DNA of 64,000 nucleotides from Candidatus Reidiella endopervernicosa (GTDB lineage Bacteria; Pseudomonadota; Gammaproteobacteria; GCF-013343005): NCBI RefSeq assembly GCF_013343005.1, contig NZ_CP054491.1, positions 2,028,501 to 2,092,500 of the forward strand, read 5' to 3'. Shown piece by piece: positions 10,608 to 20,230 of this stretch (position 1 is its first letter; each line of letters starts with the position of its first letter). The notes under the pieces were generated by a model. It saw only the letters and a program-made list of their open reading frames with translations, ran no database searches and was not told where the DNA came from. The position numbers and the translations under genes were made by a program.

Positions 10608-11687
10608 ATGAATCAACTTGTTGCACCGTATATGTCTGCGCTTAAGCGATATTGGCCAACTCGGAATAACAAGAAGTTATCCCTTCGTCAATCACAGAAA
10701 AACGTAGATTGTCAGTTTGAAAAGTTTGTCGAGGCTCAGGGAGAGCGACCACTGCTTGTTATCAAGGAGAGGGATGTTGGACTTTTTTCTCTGTTCTTGC
10801 AGGTCATCAATACGCTGTTGTGCAAGGAGGAGCAGTCGTTGCAGTGTGATGTGGTTGTTGATTTTAGTGGTCATCAGGCTTACTTCACTGGCACAAATAC
10901 ATGGGATGAGTGTTTCGAAAGTTTGAATGGTCTCGACAGCAGTGTTGAGGTATCACTACGCCGTGTGCAAAAGCACTATGGCCGTAGAGTTAAACAGATG
11001 AGGTTTTGGGATCTTTTTGGATCTATCTACCGCGTTGATAGCGGCTTGTTCTGGAGTGCTTCCTACTATCCTCTGTTCAATTCAACCTCTGCTGAGCATC
11101 ATATTTCTCACAAGCAGATCCCTACCGATAGTGATCGTCAACGGGCGAACAAGGTCATTGGGCGATATATAAAGGTTAACCGAGGGCTTCTGGAGAAGCG
11201 AGATGCCTTTGTTGCCGATCATTTCAAAGGCAAGCGAGTAATTGGCGTTCAGTTTAGAGGGACAGACGCACGGCACGACAGTCGCCGCACGATCCCCAGT
11301 TACGAGCGCTTCCATCGTGTGATCAGGGATGAGATATCAAATATCGATTCTGATACCGATGTGGTTATCTTTGTGGCTAGCGATGAACAGGCTTTTGTCG
11401 ACGATATACGTGGGCAGTTTCACAATGTAGTTTCAGCCGAGGTACTGAGAGATGAAGGAGGTGTCGTTGAAGGACGAGGGCCGCGAAAGTGGCTGATGCC
11501 AAACTTCATTGAGAGAGATCGAAAGGGCGCGCTCGAAGGCGTAATGCTCGATTATCTGCTTCTTTGCCGGTCTCAGGTGCTTATTCATAACTTCGGTGGT
11601 CTGACCAATGCTGTCTTGCTTACTGAGCCTGAAATTAAGAGTGTGTTGATCAGTGAGGGGTATTTGGAACCTTTCACCAAGAATTGA
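10608..11687 (+). CDS. NodZ/FUT8-like fucosyltransferase-type glycosyltransferase
   Basis: The gene encodes 359 residues, intact. The central motif VIGVQFRGTDARHDSRRT resembles motif I of the alpha-1,6-fucosyltransferase/NodZ superfamily, where the His/Arg-Arg-Asp pattern contacts GDP-fucose. Downstream segments VVIFVASDEQAFVDDI and GVMLDYLLLCRSQVLIHNFG match the family's motifs II and III in order. The enzyme probably adds a deoxy-hexose to a surface glycan or lipid. The acceptor is not deducible, and no other sugar-biosynthesis gene is nearby. It starts 26 bases after the Kef gene (ATG at 10608) and may be cotranscribed with it. Its base composition is more AT-rich than its neighbours, which would fit acquisition by transfer. 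The assignment rests on motifs only. Confidence 0.65.
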   Translation: MNQLVAPYMSALKRYWPTRNNKKLSLRQSQKNVDCQFEKFVEAQGERPLLVIKERDVGLFSLFLQVINTLLCKEEQSLQCDVVVDFSGHQAYFTGTNTWDECFESLNGLDSSVEVSLRRVQKHYGRRVKQMRFWDLFGSIYRVDSGLFWSASYYPLFNSTSAEHHISHKQIPTDSDRQRANKVIGRYIKVNRGLLEKRDAFVADHFKGKRVIGVQFRGTDARHDSRRTIPSYERFHRVIRDEISNIDSDTDVVIFVASDEQAFVDDIRGQFHNVVSAEVLRDEGGVVEGRGPRKWLMPNFIERDRKGALEGVMLDYLLLCRSQVLIHNFGGLTNAVLLTEPEIKSVLISEGYLEPFTKN

Positions 11688-11711
11688 TAAAGATCCATTC
11701 TGTTTTTCCCT

Positions 11712-11993
11712 CGCTGACCGCCATGGATAGCGAAGCGAAGGCGGTTAGTCCGCGATAGTCGACGCCGTCTGCATATTCGTAGTTGAGAGCGCGAGCGAAC
11801 GACGAAGAAGATGCAGCAGCGGCTTTATGTCGGCGTAGAGTCACTGAGGGAGTTGTGTAGAGCCGCGAAGAGGTGATTACGCAACGAACGCAGGACGTCG
11901 GGGCGCCGTAGGCATAAACGGTCGCGTTAAGTTTTGCTGTTTGCTTGGGCTTGGATGCCCAAAACAAACTTTCGCAAAATAGCGACTCCCCGA
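11712..11993 (-). mobile_element. Interspersed hairpin element, copy C (intergenic)
   Basis: This 282 bp copy lies 25 bases after the glycosyltransferase stop and 77 bases before the hemerythrin gene, with sense on the minus strand. It shares the T first base and the GATAGCGAAGCGAAGG variant with copy A, and its hairpin arms have four T opposite four A, also like copy A. Joining the flanks leaves an ordinary intergenic spacer. The 11688-12070 interval holds nothing else recognisable. Confidence 0.92.
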
Positions 11994-12070
11994 GTGTGAC
12001 TGGGGTGTATTGCGCAGCAAAGATGGTCTAAGGTCGTTGGTAAGATAAATGGGTTTAAGGATGATATTTA

Positions 12071-12905
12071 ATGCATAAGACTTTGGCGCGACTCTATCGG
12101 GATCACCTCAATTCTAATCGTTTGATGGATATTCTTGAGGGGCAGTTGGAGGTGCTTAAATTCACCAAACCACTGCCTGCAAAGCTGATGAGTGAGATTG
12201 TCAGTTACGTCCGGGAGTACACCGACAAAATTCACCACCCCATTGAGGATCATCTCTATCAGGTTCTACTGGCTCGTACCGACCGGGGACATGACGAGAT
12301 GGAAGAGCTATTGGGACAGCATCTGATTGTGGTCGATCTGACGCGTAAGATGCTTCAGGCTGTTGATAGTGCCGATGGTGGTGATAATGACTCTATCGAT
12401 CGGCTCATCGAAGCGGGTAGGGAGTTGATCTCTCATCAGCGAAATCATATGAATTTCGAAGACCGGGAGTCGCTATTTTGCGAAAGTTTGTTTTGGGCAT
12501 CCAAGCCCAAGCAAACAGCAAAACTTAACGCGACCGTTTATGCCTGCGGCGCCCGACCGTCCTGCGTACGTTGCGTAATCACCTCTTCGCGGCTCTACAC
12601 AACTCCCTCAGTGACTCTACGCCGACATAAAGCCGCTGCTGCATCTTCTCCGTCGTTCGCTCGCGCTCTCAACTACGAATAGGCAGACGGCGTCGACTAT
12701 CGGGACTAACCGCCCTCACTTCGCTCTCCATGGCGGTCAGCGCCGGATGGCATTTCCTCTGTTGCAGGAGGAGCTGAAGGATGAGGACTTCGATATTGCT
12801 GCCGGAGCACTGCCAGATGATGAAGATCCACTGTTGGATCCAAATATCGCTACGCGCTATCCAGAGCTATTTAGTTATCTGAACAAGGGTGAATTGATGG
12901 TGTGA
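12071..12905 (+). pseudogene. Hemerythrin HHE-domain protein, interrupted by element copy D
   Basis: The ATG at 12071 begins a helical protein with the HHE cation-binding pattern: an early HLNSNRLMDILEGQL, then HHPIEDHLY and HQRNHMNFED, where His and Glu residues would hold a di-iron centre. Such proteins bind O2 or NO or guard iron and redox balance in the cytoplasm. Element D is inserted at 12463-12742. Removing exactly these 280 bp leaves 555 bp (185 codons) and rejoins FED to RMAFPLLQEELKDEDFD, an uninterrupted family-typical C-terminus ending YLNKGELMV. As written, the frame stops inside the element after an unrelated tail. Whether the cell makes the full protein depends on whether the element can be removed at the DNA or RNA level. 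Confidence 0.85.
12463..12742 (+). mobile_element. Interspersed hairpin element, copy D (in gene, sense)
   Basis: This 280 bp copy lies in the direction of the hemerythrin gene. It begins CCGGGAGTCGC and ends GGCGGTCAGCG, and the next gene bases are CCGGATGG. Left flank GAAGA plus right flank CCGGATGG restores GAC-CGG-ATG. The CCGG at both junctions could instead be read as a 4-base duplication, the only copy where this ambiguity arises. Hairpin arms have four T and four A. Confidence 0.94.
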
Positions 12906-12973
12906 TGATGGCCCACTGATGGGCATGGTCAGAGTTCTGCCGTTATATATCTCTCTAACTTCTTAGGGAAATG

Positions 12974-13270
12974 CTAGGCGCTAGCTGCAAACTCTTCCGA
13001 TCCATTCGATTGCCACTGCCGCACCACGTTGTAACTGTCATCGTTAAAACCGAAGAGTTTGAATGAGAGACACGCCTCAATAAGACGCTTGATCACCTTC
13101 TGAAAACAGTCGTCGTCGTGGCCCGACATCAATAGATCGTAACTTCCGTGACTATTGCCGACGTAGAGCAGTAGGTTGTGGGGTGAACCGGATTTACATC
13201 TTTCGCACAGTTTCTCGCTGTGCATGGTGATTACATCTTCTCGTTTTAATGGACAGTCCTGGCAGCTCAT
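12974..13270 (-). CDS. Small protein with two Cys pairs, unknown function
   Basis: The gene encodes 98 residues starting MSCQDCPLKREDV, with CxxC at residues 3-6 and CERCKSG at about 22-25. This pattern could bind zinc or an iron-sulfur centre. The rest is mixed helix/strand with LLLYVGNSHGSYDLLMSGH, followed by a helical stretch. I do not recognise the family. It sits alone between hemerythrin and the GGDEF-EAL gene. The Cys spacing and ordinary codon use support a real gene. Confidence 0.6.
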   Translation of the reverse strand: MSCQDCPLKREDVITMHSEKLCERCKSGSPHNLLLYVGNSHGSYDLLMSGHDDDCFQKVIKRLIEACLSFKLFGFNDDSYNVVRQWQSNGSEEFAASA

Positions 13271-13392
13271 GGCCTTATCATCCCTGTGGTTTGGTAATAG
13301 CTTACAGTAGTTGTATGGATTACCCTCAGCAAGGTAAGGATTTCTACTTGATCTGTAAGTAATTGCTTACGTAGTGTGAGCCTTGCTGGGAG

Positions 13393-15954
13393 TTAATGAT
13401 TGTTTGTCCCTACTTTTTGACTCAACACGGCCTCATGCTGAGCACTGCGAGTCAGCCAATCGGTGAACTGCACACTGTCCTGCGGTTTACCAAAGAGATA
13501 GCCTTGAGCCTGGTCACAGCCAAATGATCTGACCATCTTGAGCAGCCCCGCGTGTTCAACACCCTCAGCAATGACCCTAAGACCGAGGTTGTGGCCGAGG
13601 TTGATAGTCGATTGGACGATGACCGCATCGCTCTCATCACTGTCCATATCGAGCACGAATGACTTGTCGATTTTCAACTCATTGACGGGTAGCTGTTTGA
13701 GATAGGCGAGGGACGAGAAGCCGGTACCAAAGTCATCAATTGAGAGGTTGATGCCCATGCTACTTAGTACTTTTAGTACCTCAATTGAACGGGCGGGATT
13801 CTCCATCATGCCGCTTTCGGTGATCTCCAGAGTGAGCTGCTCACTGGGCAGTTGATGGCGATCAAGTAGCTGGCCGATCTGATCACAAAGTGACGGGTTG
13901 GCAAGATCCTGTACCGATAGATTCACCGCGATTGATATCGAGATGCCTTGCTGATGCCACTGGCTACACTGGGCAATGGCATTGTCGAGTACCCAGAACG
14001 AGAGCTGATGGATGATGCCGACATATTCAGCCAATTCGACGATTTTGTCGGGTTGGATAAATCCGTGTAGCGGATGGTTCCAGCGTAACAGCGCTTCGGC
14101 ACCGGTGATCGTTGTACCATCGACATCGACCTGCGGCTGGAAATTGAGCTCCAGGCTATCGTTTGTCAGCGCTTTGCGAAGATCGTTAATCAGACCGAGT
14201 CGGTTCAGGCTGTGGTGATCTTCGCTGGCGTCGTAGTGGGAGAAGCTGGTGCGATTGCGCTTGGCTATATACATTGCGATATCGGCGTGTTGTAGCAGGC
14301 TCATGACATCGTTGCCATCAACGGGATAGCTGACAATACCGATACTCACGCCAACGTTTATCGTCTGTTCACCGATAGAGAAGGGTGCCGTAATAGACTC
14401 AAAGATCGATTTCGCGAGCAGCTCAGATTCGTCTCTGCCGGTATCGGGAAGGAGAATGGCGAATTCATCACCACCGAGTCGCGCGACGGTGTCAGTCTTG
14501 CGAACCTGTGTGGCTAGTCGGTTAGCCACCTCGATGAGCAACATATCTCCCGTGGCGTGGCCGAGGGAGTCATTTACATCCTTAAAGTGATCAAGGTCCA
14601 TCAGGAAGAGGGTGAATGTTTTCTGGTTTCGCTCGGAGGTGAGTAGTTGATACTCGAGGCGTTGGTTGAGCATGAAACGATTCGGTAGGCCGGTCAGATG
14701 GTCGTGAAGTGCCTGATGTTCCAGTGCATTCTCACGCTGATTGACCTGCTCGTCCATTTGATGAAAGGCCTCAACGAGATAGTCAATTTCACGAGACTTA
14801 CTAACGACCAGTTCAGGTGATTCGATATTGAAGGCCTTTGATCTGAGGGCCATCGCAACACTGGAGATGGGTCTGAAGACCATCCATTCGAGCGAGAAGA
14901 GGATGGCCGATATATAGAGTAGAAAGAGCAAGACGATGGTAAACAGCAGCGTACTCAGCGTCTCGGTGTTTTTCCTCAATCTTTCTGCGACGCTTTGCTC
15001 CTGAGTTTGGAGCAGATTCTCAATCGATAGGATTGAGGCAGAGATATCATCGGTCAACGGGATCAGATTACTCTTCATGATGTGACTGTCGCTACGCCAC
15101 TTTCCCGATTCGGATATTTTTCTGACCTGTTGGAAAATATTGATCCACTCAGAAGATTCATTCGCAATCATGGCAACAATATCGGGGCCCTCGAAGCTAT
15201 CCTCATTGGCATAGAGTGCTTCCAGGGTGTCGACATTATTGAGAAATGTCAGATGCAGGTCATCGAGTGATTCGGCCTGGGTTACCAGAATCTCATTGGA
15301 GAATGAGGCAAAGCGGTTTGCGAGGTAGATTCGCATCTGCGAGATCTGGCTCAGCCAGAGTGAGCGGGTCTTGAGCAGCATCGGGTATAGCTCGACAGAT
15401 TTCGGCTCGAAATCACCGTTTTCAATCTCTGCAATCAAGATAAGAAAGGAGTTGCTAACGCCCTGCTGTGGTGACGACATCTCATTGGCAGAGAGCGCCA
15501 GACCGGGATACTGACGGTTGACGTCCATTCTCGAGTCGATCAGATCTGCGACGCTGATTCGCAGTGCACTGTGCTGTTCACCCAGTGCAGAAGCCGTACT
15601 TGCCAGGCCACTTCGTTCGCTCTGGAACTCCTCGTTGAGTTGACGGGTGTAGATAATGGAGTCTGAGATTAGGTGGTGGACGACTTCCGCATGGTTACCC
15701 TGTGTAGGGTCTAGCAGAAAGAGATCGATGTTTCGGTAGATCTCATTGAGATTGCTGCGCACACCATCAAGCTTATTTAGCTTTGCATTGAGGCCGACCA
15801 GCTCATCGGTAACCTGACGTTTGGTCGACACCGCATCGCTGTAGAAAAACAGCACGATTGAGATGACAAGCAGACCGAGCAGCAGCGTAAGAGCGATGTA
15901 TCTCGTACGCAGACTAGGCGGATTGCGCTTGTTTCCGTTTTTAAGCAGGGACAT
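13393..15954 (-). CDS. Membrane sensor diguanylate cyclase/phosphodiesterase (GGDEF-EAL)
   Basis: The gene encodes 853 residues, intact. A membrane helix at about residues 20-42 and another near 340-360 (TLLFTIVLLFLLYISAILFS) bracket a periplasmic helical sensor region of about 290 residues. A HAMP-like linker follows. The GGDEF domain keeps LTGLPNR, DLDHFKDVNDSLGH and the active-site GGDEF, so cyclic-di-GMP synthesis is possible. The EAL domain keeps EALLRW, the Asp-Asp-Phe-Gly-Thr-Gly loop and LKIDKSF, so hydrolysis is also possible. Such proteins switch between motile and attached life. The ATG at 15954 precedes a short basic leader. It stands alone with an AT-rich upstream region of about 200 bases shared with the divergent SRAP gene. 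Confidence 0.95.
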   Translation of the reverse strand: MSLLKNGNKRNPPSLRTRYIALTLLLGLLVISIVLFFYSDAVSTKRQVTDELVGLNAKLNKLDGVRSNLNEIYRNIDLFLLDPTQGNHAEVVHHLISDSIIYTRQLNEEFQSERSGLASTASALGEQHSALRISVADLIDSRMDVNRQYPGLALSANEMSSPQQGVSNSFLILIAEIENGDFEPKSVELYPMLLKTRSLWLSQISQMRIYLANRFASFSNEILVTQAESLDDLHLTFLNNVDTLEALYANEDSFEGPDIVAMIANESSEWINIFQQVRKISESGKWRSDSHIMKSNLIPLTDDISASILSIENLLQTQEQSVAERLRKNTETLSTLLFTIVLLFLLYISAILFSLEWMVFRPISSVAMALRSKAFNIESPELVVSKSREIDYLVEAFHQMDEQVNQRENALEHQALHDHLTGLPNRFMLNQRLEYQLLTSERNQKTFTLFLMDLDHFKDVNDSLGHATGDMLLIEVANRLATQVRKTDTVARLGGDEFAILLPDTGRDESELLAKSIFESITAPFSIGEQTINVGVSIGIVSYPVDGNDVMSLLQHADIAMYIAKRNRTSFSHYDASEDHHSLNRLGLINDLRKALTNDSLELNFQPQVDVDGTTITGAEALLRWNHPLHGFIQPDKIVELAEYVGIIHQLSFWVLDNAIAQCSQWHQQGISISIAVNLSVQDLANPSLCDQIGQLLDRHQLPSEQLTLEITESGMMENPARSIEVLKVLSSMGINLSIDDFGTGFSSLAYLKQLPVNELKIDKSFVLDMDSDESDAVIVQSTINLGHNLGLRVIAEGVEHAGLLKMVRSFGCDQAQGYLFGKPQDSVQFTDWLTRSAQHEAVLSQKVGTNNH

Positions 15955-16174
15955 AAAATCGGATGCCTGTTGATTATTATAATAATAAGACTAAGTCTAT
16001 AACTCAATTGAGTATATCGGCTAAATTATCAATAGACTAGTGATTAATTGGTTCCAATTCAGTAGGTTGTAGTAATAGTTCAGCAGATAATTAAATGCTA
16101 TTTAACTGATGGAAGCCCTATGACGGTGTTGTTGTGTAGCAATATTTTATTAGATGACCAGGAGGCTGGTGCCA

Positions 16175-16891
16175 ATGTGTGGTCGTTTTACCCTATCTAC
16201 TGATGCGCAGTTTCTGAGTGACTATTTCGACCTCGACAGGGTGCCCGCCGGTTTTGAACAACGGTTTAATATTGCACCCGGCCAGTCGATTGCCACCATT
16301 CGTCAGGTTAGAGGGGTAGGGCGCGAGCTCGATTTTACCCACTGGGGGCTGATCCCCTCCTGGGCCGATTCGATGAAGATTGCCAACCATCTGATTAATG
16401 CACGTGCTGAAACCGTGGCCGATAAACCCGCTTTTCGCTCGGCGTTTCGACGCAAGCGTTGCCTGATACCGGCCGATGGCTTTTATGAGTGGCAGCAGAC
16501 AGCACAGGGAAAACAGCCCTACTGGATCGGTCTGCCGGATCGTACCCCAATTGGATTTGCAGGACTCTGGGCGCACTGGGAGCCTAAAGATGGCAGTGGC
16601 GTGGTGGAGTCGTGCACGATTTTGACAACCACGGCTAATGAGCAGATGAAGCCTTACCACGATCGTATGCCGGTGATCCTTCAGCCCGACGCCTTTGCCG
16701 CCTGGCTCGATCCAGAAGAGCAGCGTGCTGATCAGGTGAAGCAGATCCTGCAACCGTTTGTGGGTGAACTACAGATCTATCCGGTATCACGTGATGTGAA
16801 TAGTCCTCTCAAGGATAACCACCATCTGATCGATCGGCTGAACGACTCTGTGACTGACGGTTTACACTCAGCAGGAAAAGAGCGGATATAG
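16175..16891 (+). CDS. yedK: SOS-response-associated (SRAP/HMCES-type) abasic-site protein
   Basis: The start at 16175 is chosen because the catalytic Cys must be residue 2 after Met removal (MCGRFTLS), and AGGAGG lies 9 bases upstream. The protein is 238 residues with RFNIAPGQ, HWGLIPSWA, NARAETVADKPAFR and CLIPADGFYEW, all SRAP-family hallmarks, plus the conserved His in HDRMPVIL. The family forms a covalent thiazolidine bond with abasic sites in single-stranded DNA to protect them during replication. It lies 16 bases upstream of the sixA reading frame. A later neighbour (parA) is on the other strand. Confidence 0.93.
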   Translation: MCGRFTLSTDAQFLSDYFDLDRVPAGFEQRFNIAPGQSIATIRQVRGVGRELDFTHWGLIPSWADSMKIANHLINARAETVADKPAFRSAFRRKRCLIPADGFYEWQQTAQGKQPYWIGLPDRTPIGFAGLWAHWEPKDGSGVVESCTILTTTANEQMKPYHDRMPVILQPDAFAAWLDPEEQRADQVKQILQPFVGELQIYPVSRDVNSPLKDNHHLIDRLNDSVTDGLHSAGKERI

Positions 16892-16907
16892 AGAGTAGAG
16901 AAACGTT

Positions 16908-17718
16908 TTGGAAGAGTTACTACTGCTACGACACGGTAAATCGGACTGGCGAGTTTCCAGTTCAGATTTCAATCGCCCTCTGAAAAAGCGAGGACGGCGC
17001 GGAGCGACTCGTATTGGTCAGTGGTTGCGTGATCACGATCTGATTCCCGATCTCATTATCGCCTCACCGGCGGTTCGTGCCGATGCCACGGCCAGACGCT
17101 GTGCGGCGGCGATGGGACTCAAAACGTCAGTAGTGGTAAATGACGGTCGGCTCTATCTGGCTGATCTCAATACACTGCTAGACCGGGGAGTCGCTATTTT
17201 TGCGAAAGTTTGTTTTGGGCATCAAGCCCAAGCAAACAGCAAAACTTCACGCGACCGTTTATGCCTGCGGCGCCCCGACCGTCCTGCGTACGTTGCGTAA
17301 TCACCTCTTCGCGGCTCTACACAACTCCCTCAGTGACTCTACGCCGACATAAAGCCGCTGCTGCATCTTCTCCGTCGTTCGCTCGCGCTCTCAACTACGA
17401 ATATACAGACGGCGTCGACTATCGGGGACTAACCGCCCTCACTTCGCTCTCCATGGCGGTCAGCGGCTGTTATCGGAGAGTTCCGTAAATGCCCAACGCG
17501 TGATGCTGGTCGGGCACAATCCAGGCCTGGAAGAGCTGCTGATTCATCTGCTGGATGGCATTCAACCCGATAGCGAAGATGGCAAACTGCTGCCAACAGC
17601 GACAGTGGCGAGACTAAAGATGGCTAATTCTGAATCGTCGCAAGGGTGGCAAGGTTCGGCGACACTCCTTTCACTGGTGCGAGCGCGTCAGCTAGAGGCT
17701 ACAAATAGCGCTGCTTGA
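16908..17718 (+). pseudogene. sixA: Phosphohistidine phosphatase SixA-like, interrupted by element copy E
   Basis: The TTG at 16908 starts MEELLLLRHGKSDW, carrying the RHG phosphate-binding motif of the histidine phosphatase superfamily. ASPAVRADATARRCAAAMG and, after the element, VMLVGHNPGLEELL (second catalytic His) follow. Removing 17183-17465 (283 bp) leaves 528 bp (176 codons) and rejoins LADLNTLL to E-LLSESSVNAQRV, a normal SixA-type sequence. SixA enzymes remove phosphate from phosphohistidine proteins. As written the element introduces stops. The 3' end overlaps the convergent parA gene by 20 bases. Confidence 0.87.
17183..17465 (+). mobile_element. Interspersed hairpin element, copy E (in gene, sense)
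   Basis: This 283 bp copy has the orientation of sixA. The left flank is CTAGA and the right flank GCTGTTATCG, which rejoin to CTA-GAG-CTG-TTA in frame without any duplicated base. It belongs to the common subfamily. Its middle section reads GAATATACAGACGGC, a small private variant. Confidence 0.94.
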
Positions 17719-18442
17719 GTTCACTCCAGAGGGCTCGGTATGCAGCTGCGGCTTTACTGCTGTGGGCATAGGTTTCGACAGCCGCACGTTTAACACCCAT
17801 CTGCTCAATCTCGCTGGCGTAGGGAATATGCCGATTGAGCATCGGCTCACCCCGTTTCGGTGGGTGCTCAAGAATGGTTCGATGCAGGGTTTTGCGTAGG
17901 TCGGCCATCGAAAAGAAGGGCACGATTTTCCCCTTGTTGTAGCCGTTGTTGCTGCAGAACTTCTGAAGTTGAGAAAGTGTGCGCAACGAAAGGGTGCTCG
18001 GGATCGTTGGCACCAGTATTAGATCGGCCATCTCAAAGACGTTCTCGGAGACCAGCGAGATGCTGGGGGGACAGTCGAGAAAGAGATAGTCGTACTCTGA
18101 ATGTATTGGCTTGAGCAGTTTGCCTAGCTGCTGGCCCGAATGCTTCTTCTGTTCCAGTAGCAGGTCGAGGTTGCGATAGGAGAAGTCGGCTGGGATCAGA
18201 TCGAGCCCCTCGTAGTCGGTCGCCTTGATCGCTCGTTGCAGACGGCTGCGGCGTTTGAAGAGTTCAGTAGTGCCACCTTTTATCTTTGCCTTGATACGGA
18301 AGTAGAAACTGGCCGCGCCCTGCGGATCGAGATCCCAAACCAGCGTTGAGTGTCCCTCAAGGGCGGAGAGGTAGGAGAGGTTGATAGCGGTGGCCGTCTT
18401 TCCCACGCCGCCCTTGATGTTATAACAGGCGATGGTCTTCAT
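17699..18442 (-). CDS. ParA/Soj-family ATPase
   Basis: The gene encodes 247 residues with the deviant Walker A KGGVGKTATAIN near the N-terminus, DLDPQGAASFYF (Walker A') and YDYLFLDCPPSIS (Walker B). These are the three signatures of ParA-type partition ATPases, which form ATP-dependent dimers on DNA. No ParB-like gene is adjacent. It is coupled to the upstream CHAD gene by a 4-base ATGA overlap, so it may act in the positioning or regulation of polyphosphate-related structures rather than plasmid partition. That link is inference. The C-terminus overlaps sixA tail to tail. Confidence 0.92.
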   Translation of the reverse strand: MKTIACYNIKGGVGKTATAINLSYLSALEGHSTLVWDLDPQGAASFYFRIKAKIKGGTTELFKRRSRLQRAIKATDYEGLDLIPADFSYRNLDLLLEQKKHSGQQLGKLLKPIHSEYDYLFLDCPPSISLVSENVFEMADLILVPTIPSTLSLRTLSQLQKFCSNNGYNKGKIVPFFSMADLRKTLHRTILEHPPKRGEPMLNRHIPYASEIEQMGVKRAAVETYAHSSKAAAAYRALWSELKQRYL

Positions 18443-20076
18443 TGCGCTGCGGGCCCATCGGAGTGGAAGAGTTGTGAAAAACGCTGCTGGTTTTTCTGAT
18501 CTGCAAAGCGTCTGAAACAGTGTTCAAAGCGTGTACGTACTGCGTGCATCTCGCCCTCGAGTATGGATAGCAGCCTGTCGATCGCATCCAGATGGCGCTG
18601 CTCCACCTGTAACTCTTCAGGCATTTCTAAACCAAAGCGCTGCAGGGTATGGATCTGTACCTCAAGATCCTGGAAATCTCCAAGATTATCCTGCAGCCGT
18701 TTGAGTTCCTTGATCTGATGTTTGATCGCCTTGGCAGAATAGATCGACTGAAAGAACTCCATTAGATAGCGTAGCTTCTTGCACGATTTTCGCAGTTCAT
18801 GCAGATCATCTGCCGGTGATTGGGGGGTGATGGCCGCACCTTCTCGCATCACGCGTTGGTAGATTTTCCAGGTGTGTTGATGGGCCGATAGCGATATCGG
18901 TTTTAACGCTTGTTTTGCTACGGGTCGCTTGGCAGGGGCACTGTTAAGAAAGCGCAGCCACTGCTGCTTGAAGTTGCGATAGCGTGCCGAACTGAGATGA
19001 ATGGCCAGCGTTGACTGCTCGCTCTGGTGGTGACGCTGTAAAAAGGTGTGTAGCGGCTCCAGGTCGGCGCGCAGCCGTTTTGGTAAACGCTGCCGATAGC
19101 TGTCGAACATCAGCAGATAAACATCGAGGTCGCGTGTCGGACTGGTGATCGAACCGAGCCAGGAGAACTCCTGTTTAAATCGCGCCAGACTATGTGGTGG
19201 CAGAATATGTTTCGCCTGTCCAAGCAGTGAACGACTACGCCGAATCGCAACGCGGAAATCGTGTAGAAATTCACTGTCCAGATTTTCGATGGTTCCCGGT
19301 TCGTTGCGGATCATTGTCTCTAGCAGGTTAAGCAGCACGGTGCGATAGGCGGTGTCGGAGCGCATGCTGGGATCGAGTTCGAAGTTGAGCCGGGAGCTCT
19401 GGTGGTTAGGTTCGGTGCCAACGGCAGCCAGGGCAAGTTGTAGGGTTCGGTTGTCGCCAGCGGTGAGCTTGAGCTGCTGCTCGAGTACCTTGACGCACTG
19501 CTTGGCGGCTCTCTCATAGCCACGCAATGGTGTGACGACCAGTTGCAGGGTAAGTCGTTTTGAGGTGTTGCCGAGACAGATGCGCTGCTCCTCAAGTGTC
19601 ACGCGTAGGCGTGTCTTACCCTCCTTATCGATCTGCTTGAATGGATGGCAGTATCGTTCGACCGTTACCAGCGGCAGGAATGCACGCAGACCCTGTCTGC
19701 TCGTGAGTTCGCGTTGCAGAGCACTCGCTTCTAGCTCGTTGGCAAAGCGTGGCGGTGGGGTCGACTGTGGGATTGAGCTGCGAGGTGCACCGCGCTGTCG
19801 TTCACAGAGTATGAGTCGGGCATCATTTTCACCCTCTAGCCACTGTAGTGACTGGTTGGCGCGATAGAGTCGCCAGTCAAAGGTGTCGTAGAAGTGAATC
19901 TCAGAGCGAGTACGCTGCTCCGCCTGAAGGGGAAGAAGCTCGAGTAGCCTGGTTCGCCAACGGGTAGTGCTCTCCTTCACGGGTAGGGGGTAGAGCGTCA
20001 TGCGCTTCTCAGTTCCTGAATAGTTGAGCGATAGTCGAGTGGGCTTCTGGTTAAGAGTAAGTAATTGTGACATCAA
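18439..20076 (-). CDS. CHAD-domain protein with CYTH-like N-terminus
   Basis: The gene encodes 545 residues. The first 200 or so have YDTFDWRLYRANQSLQWLEG and alternating charged strands reminiscent of a CYTH (triphosphate tunnel) fold, though key EXEXK residues are not clear. Residues of about 250-530 form a CHAD domain: LHDFRVAIRRSRSLL, SPTRDLDVYLLMF and HELRKSCKKLRYLMEFFQS carry the regularly spaced His/Arg/Lys that bind polyphosphate. CHAD proteins associate with polyphosphate granules. The gene shares ATGA with the following parA, so the two are translationally coupled. A 154-base spacer separates it from the divergent WYL regulator. Confidence 0.88.
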   Translation of the reverse strand: MMSQLLTLNQKPTRLSLNYSGTEKRMTLYPLPVKESTTRWRTRLLELLPLQAEQRTRSEIHFYDTFDWRLYRANQSLQWLEGENDARLILCERQRGAPRSSIPQSTPPPRFANELEASALQRELTSRQGLRAFLPLVTVERYCHPFKQIDKEGKTRLRVTLEEQRICLGNTSKRLTLQLVVTPLRGYERAAKQCVKVLEQQLKLTAGDNRTLQLALAAVGTEPNHQSSRLNFELDPSMRSDTAYRTVLLNLLETMIRNEPGTIENLDSEFLHDFRVAIRRSRSLLGQAKHILPPHSLARFKQEFSWLGSITSPTRDLDVYLLMFDSYRQRLPKRLRADLEPLHTFLQRHHQSEQSTLAIHLSSARYRNFKQQWLRFLNSAPAKRPVAKQALKPISLSAHQHTWKIYQRVMREGAAITPQSPADDLHELRKSCKKLRYLMEFFQSIYSAKAIKHQIKELKRLQDNLGDFQDLEVQIHTLQRFGLEMPEELQVEQRHLDAIDRLLSILEGEMHAVRTRFEHCFRRFADQKNQQRFSQLFHSDGPAAQ

Positions 20077-20230
20077 AGCCCAGTTTGAATCGGAGCTGAT
20101 TGGTGTGGCTGTAGCGGACTGATATGCTCGCCATCACTCTGGGTAGCGAAGATATGCCCATCAGACCTGTCGCTCAATAGACGAAGCAGTGGGTATAAGG
20201 GTGCTTCAGAACCAATATTGAGGTCTAAGT

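Noticed and set aside
12463-12742. A CCGG target-site duplication for the element
   Set aside because: It fits only copy D. In A, E, H and I the flanks rejoin exactly without any duplicated base, so CCGG belongs to the element's end.
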